From positions 1 through 64,000 of the forward strand of contig NZ_QPEX01000027.1 in assembly GCF_003335505.1 (NCBI RefSeq): a stretch of 64,000 nucleotides of DNA. Reading direction: 5' to 3'. The translations under genes and the position numbers were made by a program. The stretch's first letter is position 1. Each line of letters starts with the position of its first letter. This document shows, piece by piece, positions 9,503-17,613 of the stretch. The notes under the pieces are model-generated. The model had not been told where the DNA came from and ran no database searches. It saw nothing but the letters and a program-made list of their open reading frames with translations. Source of the stretch: Bremerella cremea (GTDB taxonomy: Bacteria > Planctomycetota > Planctomycetia > Pirellulales > Pirellulaceae).

Positions 9503-9832
9503 TTATAACGCGGCGACCAACGCTTTCAATTCTAGCAAAGTTTCTCGGTTCACACAGTAACACATCTTCGGTCCATCCACTTCACCCTGCACCAAGCCCG
9601 ACTTTTTGAGGATCTTTAAGTGCTGCGAAACGGTACTTTGAGCCAACGGCAATTGGCCCACAATCTCGCCACAAACGCAGGTCTCGCGCTGAATCAAGAG
9701 CCGCAAAATTTGCACTCGGGCCGGGTGAGCCAAAGCCCAAGCCAAGTCTGCCAGCTTATCGGCATTCGCATCCGGCAATACCTTCACCGGCGAACTGTCG
9801 CAGGCCGCATCGTTGGGAGTACATTTGCTCAT
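9503..9832 (-). CDS. arsR: ArsR/SmtB-family metalloid-responsive repressor
   Basis: The 109-residue winged-helix protein has the ArsR metalloid site TCVCGE (Cys52, Cys54) in the first helix of the DNA-binding domain, followed by the recognition helix segment [18 protein letters not shown]. Additional N-terminal cysteines (4 and 11) might add ligands. ArsR releases DNA on binding As(III) or Sb(III). It is the first gene of the arsRDA operon, and a short dyad lies 13-28 bases before its start codon, placed to repress its own promoter. Confidence 0.92.
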   Translation of the reverse strand: MSKCTPNDAACDSSPVKVLPDANADKLADLAWALAHPARVQILRLLIQRETCVCGEIVGQLPLAQSTVSQHLKILKKSGLVQGEVDGPKMCYCVNRETLLELKALVAAL

Positions 9833-9844
9833 GAGAAAACCTTT

Positions 9845-9860
9845 ATCGTTGATCTACGAT
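9845..9860. promoter_or_regulatory. Inverted repeat upstream of arsR, candidate ArsR operator
   Basis: ATCGTTGATCTACGAT has arms ATCGT/ACGAT with a 6-base centre and shares its outer bases with the site at 9465-9480. The remainder of the 311-base divergent gap to the DUF4956 gene (9833-10143) holds no gene or tRNA that I can see, only a short ACCCA/TGGGT hairpin near 9925. Confidence 0.6.
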
Positions 9861-10143
9861 TAACCATATCGGTCTCAAGCATTCCCGGCAATGACAAAAC
9901 CTAGCGAAAAGCCCAAACCAACCCATTTGTTTTGGGTGAAACGCTATCTTGAACTTGGCTGGCCCCTGAATCTTCTTTTTTTCTTCACATTTCTGGCACG
10001 TTGTCTGAGCCAATTTCGCATTGGTTGATAACCAGCCTCGCTGCCTGACTATCGCCAATTTGCAGTCGGCACGGCACTGGTCCCTTTTCTTTGAAAACAG
10101 CCCAGCTCTTTCGCGAGCGAACAGCCTAGAAACAAGCACCACG

Positions 10144-10857
10144 ATGGAATTTCTCGAAGTCCCTCTCTTCGATACCGACATTTTCAAGCTGCTCGTCCGG
10201 TTTGGAATCAACCTCCTGTTTCTGACCCTGATTGTGGTTTTCGGGATTTATCCGAGTCAGCGTCAGCGCGAGTTCGCTTTTACGGCGGTGATGCTCAACA
10301 TCGTAGTCTTCTTCATTTGCTTCACGATGAAGAAGCTGGAACTCGACCTGGGCTTGGCCCTGGGGCTCTTCGCGGTGTTTGGCGTGCTCCGCTATCGCAC
10401 CGATGCGATCCGCCCTAAGGAGATGACTTACCTGTTTATTGTGATTGGAATCGCGGTGATCAACTCGCTTTCCAACCGCAAGACCAGCTACGCCGAGGTC
10501 GTCTTGGTCAACACGGTCATCTTCGCCAGCACGATGCTGAAAGAAAGATTCGTCGGAGCGACCCCGGATAAGAAAAAAGAAAAAGCCGAAGAGCTCCCAG
10601 GCGAAACGAGCAATGGCAACGGAAAAACGAAAGAGAAGAACGGCAAGAAGGAAAAGTTCGAGAAATACGCTCTTGAATACGACCGTCTTGAATGGCTAGG
10701 AGACGCCCGCCGCGAACAACTACTGGCCGACCTAAAGGAACGGACCGGCTTAAACGTGGTGGACTACGAGATCAAAACGATCGACCTCCCACAAAAGAAG
10801 GCAACCCTGACCATTTGGATTAAACCAAGCGAACCTCATGTTCCCCCCCAATCGTAA
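10144..10857 (+). CDS. DUF4956 membrane protein
   Basis: The 237-residue protein has four predicted membrane segments between residues 15 and 145 and a Lys/Glu-rich linker (about 140-175). A cytoplasmic C-terminal domain ends in a ferredoxin-like pattern (ERTGLNVVDYEIKTIDLPQKKATLTIW). The motif FGVLRYRTDAIRPKEMTYLF is typical of DUF4956. The family is of unknown function and is commonly next to CotH-kinase and VTC-type polyphosphate polymerase genes. Here the CotH gene follows after 45 bases, but no VTC gene is present. ATG at 10144 is chosen because an upstream extension would place a non-hydrophobic 41 residues before the first conserved segment. Confidence 0.85.
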   Translation: MEFLEVPLFDTDIFKLLVRFGINLLFLTLIVVFGIYPSQRQREFAFTAVMLNIVVFFICFTMKKLELDLGLALGLFAVFGVLRYRTDAIRPKEMTYLFIVIGIAVINSLSNRKTSYAEVVLVNTVIFASTMLKERFVGATPDKKKEKAEELPGETSNGNGKTKEKNGKKEKFEKYALEYDRLEWLGDARREQLLADLKERTGLNVVDYEIKTIDLPQKKATLTIWIKPSEPHVPPQS

Positions 10858-10902
10858 ATCACAGGCGGCCAATTAGGCGCGTCCTCACGTTTCACTCATC
10901 AC

Positions 10903-12771
10903 ATGCGAGCATTCAAAATGACGCGACTTTCACGTCAATTAAGTTTGATCATCGTTTTTGCCGTCTTCTCGTCGGCGATCTATGCCCAACCACCGGAAGG
11001 CTTTGGTGGCCCAGGTGGATTTGGCGGTCGCGGTGGCCCCGGTGGATTTGGAGGCTTCGGCGGACCAGGAGGGCCACGTGGCTTTGGACCTGGGAACCGA
11101 GAAGACCGCAAACTAGTGAAGAAGTTCGACCGCGACGAGAACGGCTGGCTCGATCAAAAAGAACGCGCCCTAGCACGCGAAGAAGCGAAAGCCGAGGGTA
11201 ACAACCGAGGCGGCTTTGGGGGCCCAGGAGGTCCGCGCGGACGTGGTGGCAACCGGCCTGCCCCGGAACCAGGCCCATCGCTTTCTCCAGATGAAGTGAA
11301 GCTGTACCCAGATGCCGGAATGTACGATGCCGATGTCGTGCGGACCATCTTCATGGAATTCGAGAACGAAGACTGGGAAAAAGAGCTGGAAGATTTCCAC
11401 GGCACCGACGTAGAAGTCCCGGCAACGCTGACCGTCGATGGTCAAAAGTACCCCCACGTTGGCATCCGTTTTCGCGGGATGTCGTCGTACGGCATGATCC
11501 CCTCCGGCTACAAGCGCTCGTTCAACGTTTCGTTAGACTTGGCCGATAAAGATCAGCGATTGTACGGTTACAAAACGTTGAACCTGCTTAACTGCGCCAG
11601 CGATCCCTCGTTCATGAGCACGGTGCTTTACTCGCACATCGCCAGCCAATACATTCCCGTGCCGAAGGCAAATCACGTGCGGGTGGTAATCAACGGCGAA
11701 AGCTGGGGCGTCTATACGAACGTGCAGCAATTCGACAAAGAGTTCCTCAAGGAAAACTATCCTTCGTCCAAGGGAACGCGTTGGAAAGTCAGCGGGAACC
11801 CAGGCGCCGATGGTGGCCTGCGTTACCTGGGGGAAGAACTCTCCGAATATAAGAGCCGCTTCGACATGAAGTCGAACGACGGCACGAAGGCCTGGGCAGC
11901 TCTGGTTCGGCTTTGTCGCACGCTGAACGAAACACCGCTCGACAAGCTAGAAAAGGAACTGGAACCACTGCTCGACATCGACGAAACCCTGAAGTTTCTG
12001 GCCTTAGATGTCGCGCTAGTCAACAGCGACGGCTATTGGACGCGGGCGAGCGATTACTACATCTTCCTCGATAACGACAAAAAGTTTCACATCATCCCGC
12101 ACGACATGAACGAAGCGTTTCAAGGTGGCCGAGGGCCTAGCCGGGGACCAGGCGGATTTGGTGGACCACCTCCGGGGATGGGTGGCCCCGGCCGCTTCGG
12201 ACCTCCTGGCGACTTCGGACCTCCGCGTGGCCCAAGGCCGCCAGAAGGTGAGAACAACCGACCAGAGCAACGCCCGCCCAATCAACGTCCAGAGGATCGC
12301 GGTCGTGGTGGCTTCGGCCGGGGCGGAGAAGAAGGGGGACGTCCGCCACGAGGTCGTGGTGGATTCGGTGGCTTCGGCGGACCTGGTGGTCCCATGTTCG
12401 GCGGTCCCGGCGGTCCCGGCGGTCCTGGTGGGCACGGCGGCGTGGAACTCGATCCGCTAGTTTCCGTCGAGAACCCACGCATGCCCCTACGTAGTCGCTT
12501 GTTAGCTTTGCCGCATCTGCGCGAGAAATACTTGGCGTACGTCCGCGAGATCGCGGAAAAGTCGTTTGCCCCAGATCAGGTCGAGCCGGTAATCCAAAAG
12601 CATGCCGAGTTGATCGCCCAAGATGTTGCCAGCGATACTCGCAAGCTCGACACGCTGGAAGGTTTTGAGCAAGCCACGAACGTCAAAGATCCCGGCGAAG
12701 GTTCGTTGCTCGACTTCCTGAAGAAACGCCGCGAGTTCTTATTGAATTACCAGGCCCCAGAAATGAAGTAG
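10903..12771 (+). CDS. Exported CotH kinase-like protein with Gly/Pro-rich insert
   Basis: The 622-residue protein has a signal peptide (to about residue 28), a Gly-Pro-Phe-rich segment (31-66), an EF-hand-like loop FDRDENGWLDQKE (about 74-86) and a second Gly-rich stretch. The CotH domain (about 125-560) has VRFRGMSS-type, NLLNCASDPSFM and HIIPHDMNEAF motifs. CotH proteins are atypical kinases, best known for phosphorylating spore-coat proteins. The conserved HDMNEAF block is followed by about 110 residues of Gly/Pro/Arg low complexity (407-518) before the family resumes with MPLRSRLLALP. The EF-hand-like loop suggests calcium binding. It lies downstream of the DUF4956 gene, probably in one transcript that ends at the terminator 12810-12852. 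Confidence 0.87.
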   Translation: MRAFKMTRLSRQLSLIIVFAVFSSAIYAQPPEGFGGPGGFGGRGGPGGFGGFGGPGGPRGFGPGNREDRKLVKKFDRDENGWLDQKERALAREEAKAEGNNRGGFGGPGGPRGRGGNRPAPEPGPSLSPDEVKLYPDAGMYDADVVRTIFMEFENEDWEKELEDFHGTDVEVPATLTVDGQKYPHVGIRFRGMSSYGMIPSGYKRSFNVSLDLADKDQRLYGYKTLNLLNCASDPSFMSTVLYSHIASQYIPVPKANHVRVVINGESWGVYTNVQQFDKEFLKENYPSSKGTRWKVSGNPGADGGLRYLGEELSEYKSRFDMKSNDGTKAWAALVRLCRTLNETPLDKLEKELEPLLDIDETLKFLALDVALVNSDGYWTRASDYYIFLDNDKKFHIIPHDMNEAFQGGRGPSRGPGGFGGPPPGMGGPGRFGPPGDFGPPRGPRPPEGENNRPEQRPPNQRPEDRGRGGFGRGGEEGGRPPRGRGGFGGFGGPGGPMFGGPGGPGGPGGHGGVELDPLVSVENPRMPLRSRLLALPHLREKYLAYVREIAEKSFAPDQVEPVIQKHAELIAQDVASDTRKLDTLEGFEQATNVKDPGEGSLLDFLKKRREFLLNYQAPEMK

Positions 12772-12809
12772 CGGCAAGGTAAACTTACCGCTTTAAACCG
12801 CCCCCTTTA

Positions 12810-12852
12810 AGCCGGCTCACGCTAATTTTAATAGTGTGGGCTGGCTTTTTTT
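12810..12852 (+). terminator. Intrinsic terminator after the DUF4956-CotH operon
   Basis: A 15-base-pair stem with three G-U pairs (AGCCGGCTCACGCTA / TAGTGTGGGCTGGCT), a 7-base AT loop and a run of seven T follow the CotH stop by about 40 bases. Confidence 0.88.
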
Positions 12853-12991
12853 GTTGGCGGACTTCCTCTTCCTTATCTTCGGCGATTTGGCAGCAAACAT
12901 GCCTCACACGTGTCGAACTACCTTACAATAGCGTTCACGCGTGGGTGGGGTGTTCTCGAATTACAGTATGTTTCTAGCGGAGAAACAGCCA

Positions 12992-14371
12992 ATGAAGACG
13001 TTCGCACTGGCTGCCCTGATTGCCTTCCTAACCAGTTCGTTTGCCTACGCCGACGAGTTGGCCGACAAGGTCGATCCGCTTGCCCGACCGTACGTCGAGA
13101 GTCAAACCGTTGTCGGAATGACCATCGGCATCCTCCACCAAGACCAGACTCTGGTGCGCGGCTATGGGCAAATCTCGGCGAAAGATACCAGCGTGCCGAA
13201 CGGTCAAACCGTCTATGAAATCGGTTCGATCTCGAAGGTGTTCACCGGCATTCTTTTGGCCGATGCCATGGTCGCTGGCCGCGTCTCTCTCGTAACGCCG
13301 GTTGACCAACTGCTGCCCCACGGCACCCGCATGCCGCGCCGCGAACCATCGCAACCGATTCGGCTATGGCACTTATCAACGCATACTTCCGGGCTGCCAC
13401 GTTTGCCTGACAACCTGCAGCCAGCCAATCCAGAAAACCCCTATGCCGACTACAACGAGGAACGTCTCACCCAGTTTCTGGCCAAACATCAGCCCCGTAA
13501 ACGGCCCGGTGAAGCGATGGCCTATTCTAATTTGGGTGTGGGTCTGCTGGGCAATCTGTTGGCACGCGAACGGCAGGTCGATTACGAGACGTTGCTACGG
13601 CAACGCATCACCGCACCGCTCGACATGGCCGATACAACAATCAAGCTTCAGTCGCCCCAGAAAGCTCGCCTGGCAGGGCCTCACGTTGCCGGAGGAAGCC
13701 CCAGCGGCAATTGGGATTTCGATAGCCTGGCCGGTGCTGGCGGTATCCGAAGCGACATGGACGACATGCTTAAATTCGCGCAAGCTCAACTGCATCCTCC
13801 CGAGGGCAAACTTGGTACGGCGATTGACCTGGCCTGGCAAATCCATCAACAACCGCTCAACACCAACGACTTCGCCAAGGGGCTCGGTTGGCACGTGGCC
13901 CGCGACGGCGAAACGCGTTGGCACACCGGCCAAACGGGCGGCTACCACAGTGCGATCTTCGTCAATCGCCAGCAAAACGTTGCCGTGGTCATTCTGGCCA
14001 ATACCGCAACCGAAGAGATCGACGCCCTGGCCGAACAACTCGTGCGAATGCTGGTCGGCGTCCCAGAGAAGCCGCGACAGTTTCCGAAATTAGTAGAAGT
14101 GCCAGCAGAAATAATGCAGCGCTATGTCGGCCAATACCAACTTGCCCCTGGGGCAGTCTTTACCGTTACGAGAGAAGACAACAAACTGCTGGTCGGCCTG
14201 ACCGGGCAATCGACTTTCCGTGTATTCCCTCGTAGCGAAACCGAGTGGTTCTATAAAGTGGTCGATGCGACCCTGACGTTTCATCTCGACAAGAACGGCC
14301 AATGCGATTCGGTCGTCCTGTTTCAAAACGGCATTCGTCAAACGGCTAAACGCATTTCGTCTGCCGATTGA
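12992..14371 (+). CDS. Serine beta-lactamase / penicillin-binding-like hydrolase
   Basis: The 459-residue exported protein has a signal peptide (cleavage near AYA-DE, residue 20). The class C-like core has SxxK (SISK, Ser79-Lys82), YSN and HTGQTGG motifs, and a beta-sandwich-like C-terminal domain follows (about 370-455). The family includes AmpC-type beta-lactamases, D-aminopeptidases and esterases. The third motif HTG instead of KTG is common among the esterase/peptidase members, so true beta-lactamase activity is uncertain. ATG at 12992 is used because GGAG precedes it and a signal peptide begins there, while an upstream GTG would bury the signal. The gene converges with the outer-membrane protein gene 9 bases away. 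Confidence 0.86.
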   Translation: MKTFALAALIAFLTSSFAYADELADKVDPLARPYVESQTVVGMTIGILHQDQTLVRGYGQISAKDTSVPNGQTVYEIGSISKVFTGILLADAMVAGRVSLVTPVDQLLPHGTRMPRREPSQPIRLWHLSTHTSGLPRLPDNLQPANPENPYADYNEERLTQFLAKHQPRKRPGEAMAYSNLGVGLLGNLLARERQVDYETLLRQRITAPLDMADTTIKLQSPQKARLAGPHVAGGSPSGNWDFDSLAGAGGIRSDMDDMLKFAQAQLHPPEGKLGTAIDLAWQIHQQPLNTNDFAKGLGWHVARDGETRWHTGQTGGYHSAIFVNRQQNVAVVILANTATEEIDALAEQLVRMLVGVPEKPRQFPKLVEVPAEIMQRYVGQYQLAPGAVFTVTREDNKLLVGLTGQSTFRVFPRSETEWFYKVVDATLTFHLDKNGQCDSVVLFQNGIRQTAKRISSAD

Positions 14372-14379
14372 GCTAGCGG

Positions 14380-15324
14380 CTAGAATTGCCACACCAGATT
14401 GGCGGTCAGCCCTTGCAACAACAGATCGTTATTTTGCGGGCCGCTTGCGTCGGTAAAGATCTGACATTGGTTCAGCCAGTCGTTGATCTCGTAGCCAACC
14501 GCCGCCGACCAGGGCCCCCGACGAACGTTCAAGCCCACCATCGACTGAAACGACAACGAAGCGAAATCGCGGGAATCGACCTGAATGGTTTGCGAAGTGA
14601 TCGACGTCATTCCGTTATTGATTTGCGTAATTCTGGTTTCGTCTGGCAGGCTCCAATCCCCCAGCAAATACGAAACGAAAAAACCAGCGGTCAAGTTCAT
14701 CTCGAACTGTGACGAACGGAGCAAAGCGTACTCGCCGTCGATGCCCACCTTGGGGCCGATACCCCAGAAATTGCTCTCTGCCGTCTCGACGATATTTCGC
14801 TGCGAGGTTGTCATGCCACTGACATAGCTGGCCTCGAACGACGTGATGAACGACTGGCGAATGATTCCCGCCCGCATGCCAACGACAGGGCGAATTCGTA
14901 AACCGTTTGTCATCTCCATCGAGCGACTCAAGTCGAGGTCGATCACGTCGTAGTTGATCGTCGCTTCTAATTCCCCCCGATCAAAATAAAGCTGCGGGGC
15001 AGGGGGCTGCGACTCTTTCCCTCCCAGGAAAGCGGCTGTCAATTTACCGGTGGCGGTGTCTTCGGTTTGGTTGCGAAAATGGGTCCAAGTCAAGTTCGTA
15101 TTCCACGTACCGTCGAGCGACATTCCCACACGAAACCCGGGCGCGAAGTCGTAGACGGTTTGCTCGTAGTTAATGTATTGGTTCGCCGGCAAGCGGTTGG
15201 TATTGAGCACCCAATCGACTGGTTCGGTGGCTTTCCAATACAAGAACTCACCGAATAACTCGGCCGCTTGTATCGGCGTTGCCCAGCCTAGGCAGCAGAT
15301 TAGTAAGAGACCGCAATACCGCAT
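14380..15324 (-). CDS. Lpg1974-like outer-membrane beta-barrel protein (copy 3)
   Basis: The 314-residue protein has a signal peptide (MRYCGLLLICCLGWATPIQA) and a repeated alternating hydrophobic/aromatic beta-strand pattern ending in Gln-Phe, as expected of a barrel C-terminus. Landmarks shared with the next two genes are GEFLYWKA-like N-terminus, PGFRVG near 85, a VGMRAGIIRQSF block, FWGIGPKVGIDGEY and a closing VGYEINDWLNQ block. This pattern matches planctomycete proteins related to the Legionella major outer-membrane protein family. ATG at 15324 overlaps the upstream gene by 25 bases and has a GGTGG site, so the genes are coupled. Ligand or pore function is unknown. Confidence 0.78.
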   Translation of the reverse strand: MRYCGLLLICCLGWATPIQAAELFGEFLYWKATEPVDWVLNTNRLPANQYINYEQTVYDFAPGFRVGMSLDGTWNTNLTWTHFRNQTEDTATGKLTAAFLGGKESQPPAPQLYFDRGELEATINYDVIDLDLSRSMEMTNGLRIRPVVGMRAGIIRQSFITSFEASYVSGMTTSQRNIVETAESNFWGIGPKVGIDGEYALLRSSQFEMNLTAGFFVSYLLGDWSLPDETRITQINNGMTSITSQTIQVDSRDFASLSFQSMVGLNVRRGPWSAAVGYEINDWLNQCQIFTDASGPQNNDLLLQGLTANLVWQF

Positions 15325-16238
15325 ACACCACCTTGAAACGTCAGATCCCCATGCATTGGCAATTGCTGAAACGTAAGTAACCGTTGTTGATTGGCCCACC
15401 ACTGCATCTCGTAACCAACGCGGCCCACAACCGTTGCCCGGCAAGGAAGTCGCCATTCGGCACCGAAGAAAGAACGCAGCATGACCGTTCCCAACTTAGA
15501 ATCGTTCATGCTGGTCGAAAACGCTTCGTACGAGGACGAAGGCGCGCCGCCATCGGTCCGTCGAAAGTCGTCCTCAACATTCCACACCCCATACAGAAGT
15601 GCTCCGGAAAGATCCCCCACCAAGCTCAGGTTTCCCATTCCAGGATTCCATCGCGCGCCCACACCCGCACTTGGGCCGATACCAAAGAACTCGTGACGAA
15701 CGTTCTCGACTGCCGACACCCCAAAAAAATCGGCCCAGTTCGAGTGAATATTTTGATTGATGATAGCGGCCTTCAAACCAAAGGTGGGCCGGATGACGCA
15801 GGTCGGTGCTACTTCAATATCGTGCCCAATATCCCAGTCGAAAGTCGTGTATTTAATCGACCAATCGACCGAAGCCGTGGTAAAGTCGAACGAGTCTCCA
15901 CTCAAGAAGCCGCTAAAGAATTCCGGAATCACCAGGTTCAAACCATCGGCAATGGAAGCATCTTGCGAGGTGGCAAAGTGCGTCACCGTAAACCGTACGT
16001 CCCACAACCACTCAGTCGGTTTGAACTCGATTCCTGCCCGGAAGCCCGTATTCCAGCCAAATTCAAGATTGTTCGCTTCAAATTCGCGCGCAAGCAGCGG
16101 CACTTCACTGGCCCAAACCGACGACGTTTCTGCCGACGCATGCCAGACGATCGCTTCGGCGAACGGCGTCACCCCTTCGGCAGCAGCCGAAGCCGCGCTC
16201 AGCAGAAGGAAGAACAGGCATGTGAAGTTACGAATCAT
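15300..16238 (-). CDS. Lpg1974-like outer-membrane beta-barrel protein (copy 2)
   Basis: The 312-residue protein starts with a signal peptide (cleavage near ASAAAEG). It has the same domain course as its neighbours: GFRAGIEF near residue 65, FGLKAAIINQNIHS, FFGIGPSAGVGARW, GALLYGVWNV and VGYEMQWWANQ. It ends in VSY, a typical barrel terminus with a final aromatic residue. Divergence between copies is high outside these blocks, so the duplication is old or under diversifying selection. It lies 19 bases downstream of copy 1. Confidence 0.78.
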   Translation of the reverse strand: MIRNFTCLFFLLLSAASAAAEGVTPFAEAIVWHASAETSSVWASEVPLLAREFEANNLEFGWNTGFRAGIEFKPTEWLWDVRFTVTHFATSQDASIADGLNLVIPEFFSGFLSGDSFDFTTASVDWSIKYTTFDWDIGHDIEVAPTCVIRPTFGLKAAIINQNIHSNWADFFGVSAVENVRHEFFGIGPSAGVGARWNPGMGNLSLVGDLSGALLYGVWNVEDDFRRTDGGAPSSSYEAFSTSMNDSKLGTVMLRSFFGAEWRLPCRATVVGRVGYEMQWWANQQRLLTFQQLPMHGDLTFQGGVCGIAVSY

Positions 16239-16257
16239 TGAAGGTTTCTAAACCAAA

Positions 16258-17376
16258 CTAAAAGCAAAAACCAATTTCAAGCACGCCACCTTGCAGCGAC
16301 ATTAGATTGTTCAAGCGACCCATGTTGTAGGAATAAAACTGCATCTGATTGAGCCACACCTGGGCTTCGTAACCGAGGCGAACGCGGGTTGTCACGCGTT
16401 GCCCAGGCTGCTCCCATTCCAAGCCCAAAGCCAACCGCAACATGGTGGCTGCCCCGTGAATGGGATCCGAGTTAATCGCGATCGTCGAAGGGGTGACAAT
16501 CGTCATCGAGGTCGGGCCGTCGGTTTGATAGACCTCGCTGAAATTCCAATTGCCGTACATCAATGCCCCGGACGGCGCGAAGTAGGCTTGCAGCGAATGT
16601 GTGGGCGATACCGACAGCGGTATGAACGCCTCGACGCCAACCGATGGGCCGATACCCCAGAAATCTTGCTTGAGCGTTTCCGTGGCCGAGTTGAACTGGT
16701 AATTGTGCGACGTCGAATCGATGGGGCGATACCACCGCGAGTCGATATCTTGCCGGATGATCGCCGATTTCACGCCCACGAACGGACGAAGGGCAAGTGC
16801 TGGGCTGATTAAGAATGTACGCTGAAATTCCACATCGATGGTATGGAACTGCACATCCCAATCGACCGTGGCATATTGATATTTTGGTCCGAAGCTAGTT
16901 CCGTCGGGGTTGTCGGCAAAGAAGTTGCCGAGAAACGCGGAATAGACTTCGCCGGCAGCCTGATTGGTTGCTTGCGTGCCGAAATAGGTATAGTACAAGC
17001 GCGTGCCGGTCCCTTCTGCGGGCCACGCGCGCTCGATGCCTGCCCGCACTCCGGCGTTCCAATCAAACGGAGCATCCACCAACCTGGCGGTACCGGCCAA
17101 GCTGCCGGTTCCTAGCGGGGTGATCTCTTGAGCCCAGTTTTCAGCGCTGCCTTCGGTCAGCTTCAGCGTCAACAGTTCGGCAAACGGCGTCAACGTCGGA
17201 CAGGGCTCAACCGGGCAGGCCAGCCAATCTTCATCGACGAGTGCCAACTCATTCGATTCTGCCAGCAAATTGGGAAGCGGCAAAGCACTTCCGCAAAAGA
17301 CCAACAACACGACAAGCCACAACCATCGCTGCTTAAAAGCGATGCGAGGAAGCTTATTGTCGAACAAGTTGGGCAT
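16258..17376 (-). CDS. Lpg1974-like outer-membrane beta-barrel protein (copy 1)
   Basis: The 372-residue protein has an N-terminal basic segment then a hydrophobic stretch (about residues 17-38) serving as signal peptide, a Cys-rich loop (CPVEPCPT) after cleavage, and the shared barrel blocks GVRAGIERAW, VGVKSAIIRQDI, FWGIGPSVGVEAF, GALMYGNWNF and LGYEAQVWLNQ. It ends EIGFCF. ATG at 17376 is preferred to an upstream TTG at 17397, and neither has a good ribosome-binding site. It is the first gene of a three-gene run of paralogues, and its promoter probably lies in 17400-17600. Confidence 0.78.
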   Translation of the reverse strand: MPNLFDNKLPRIAFKQRWLWLVVLLVFCGSALPLPNLLAESNELALVDEDWLACPVEPCPTLTPFAELLTLKLTEGSAENWAQEITPLGTGSLAGTARLVDAPFDWNAGVRAGIERAWPAEGTGTRLYYTYFGTQATNQAAGEVYSAFLGNFFADNPDGTSFGPKYQYATVDWDVQFHTIDVEFQRTFLISPALALRPFVGVKSAIIRQDIDSRWYRPIDSTSHNYQFNSATETLKQDFWGIGPSVGVEAFIPLSVSPTHSLQAYFAPSGALMYGNWNFSEVYQTDGPTSMTIVTPSTIAINSDPIHGAATMLRLALGLEWEQPGQRVTTRVRLGYEAQVWLNQMQFYSYNMGRLNNLMSLQGGVLEIGFCF

Positions 17377-17613
17377 CGCGGGCAAAAAGGTAAGCAAGGC
17401 AAGAAGCGTAAACAGAGACCGCTTCCCCGCGTAAGGGAGACGTGTTGCCTCTGACCGTTAAAATCTACTCAACCTTTACCATCGACCGCGATGCTGGCAC
17501 GCCTGCACGAAACTTGACCGATTAGAGAAGATTTAACGGCTTGGCTATGCGCAAGCAAATTCTCTCAGACGCTTGCCTTTGAAAATGCTAGTCGCTGGGC
17601 AGATCTTGCGAGC

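Noticed and set aside
10980..12460. GGT/GGC-rich repeats that look like a VNTR or CRISPR-like array
   Set aside because: They are in-frame low-complexity Gly/Pro coding sequence in the CotH protein, not regularly spaced identical repeats with unique spacers.
15384..16241. 285-residue open frame on the plus strand
   Set aside because: Antisense to the second barrel gene, Arg/Pro/His-rich and without homology-like motifs.
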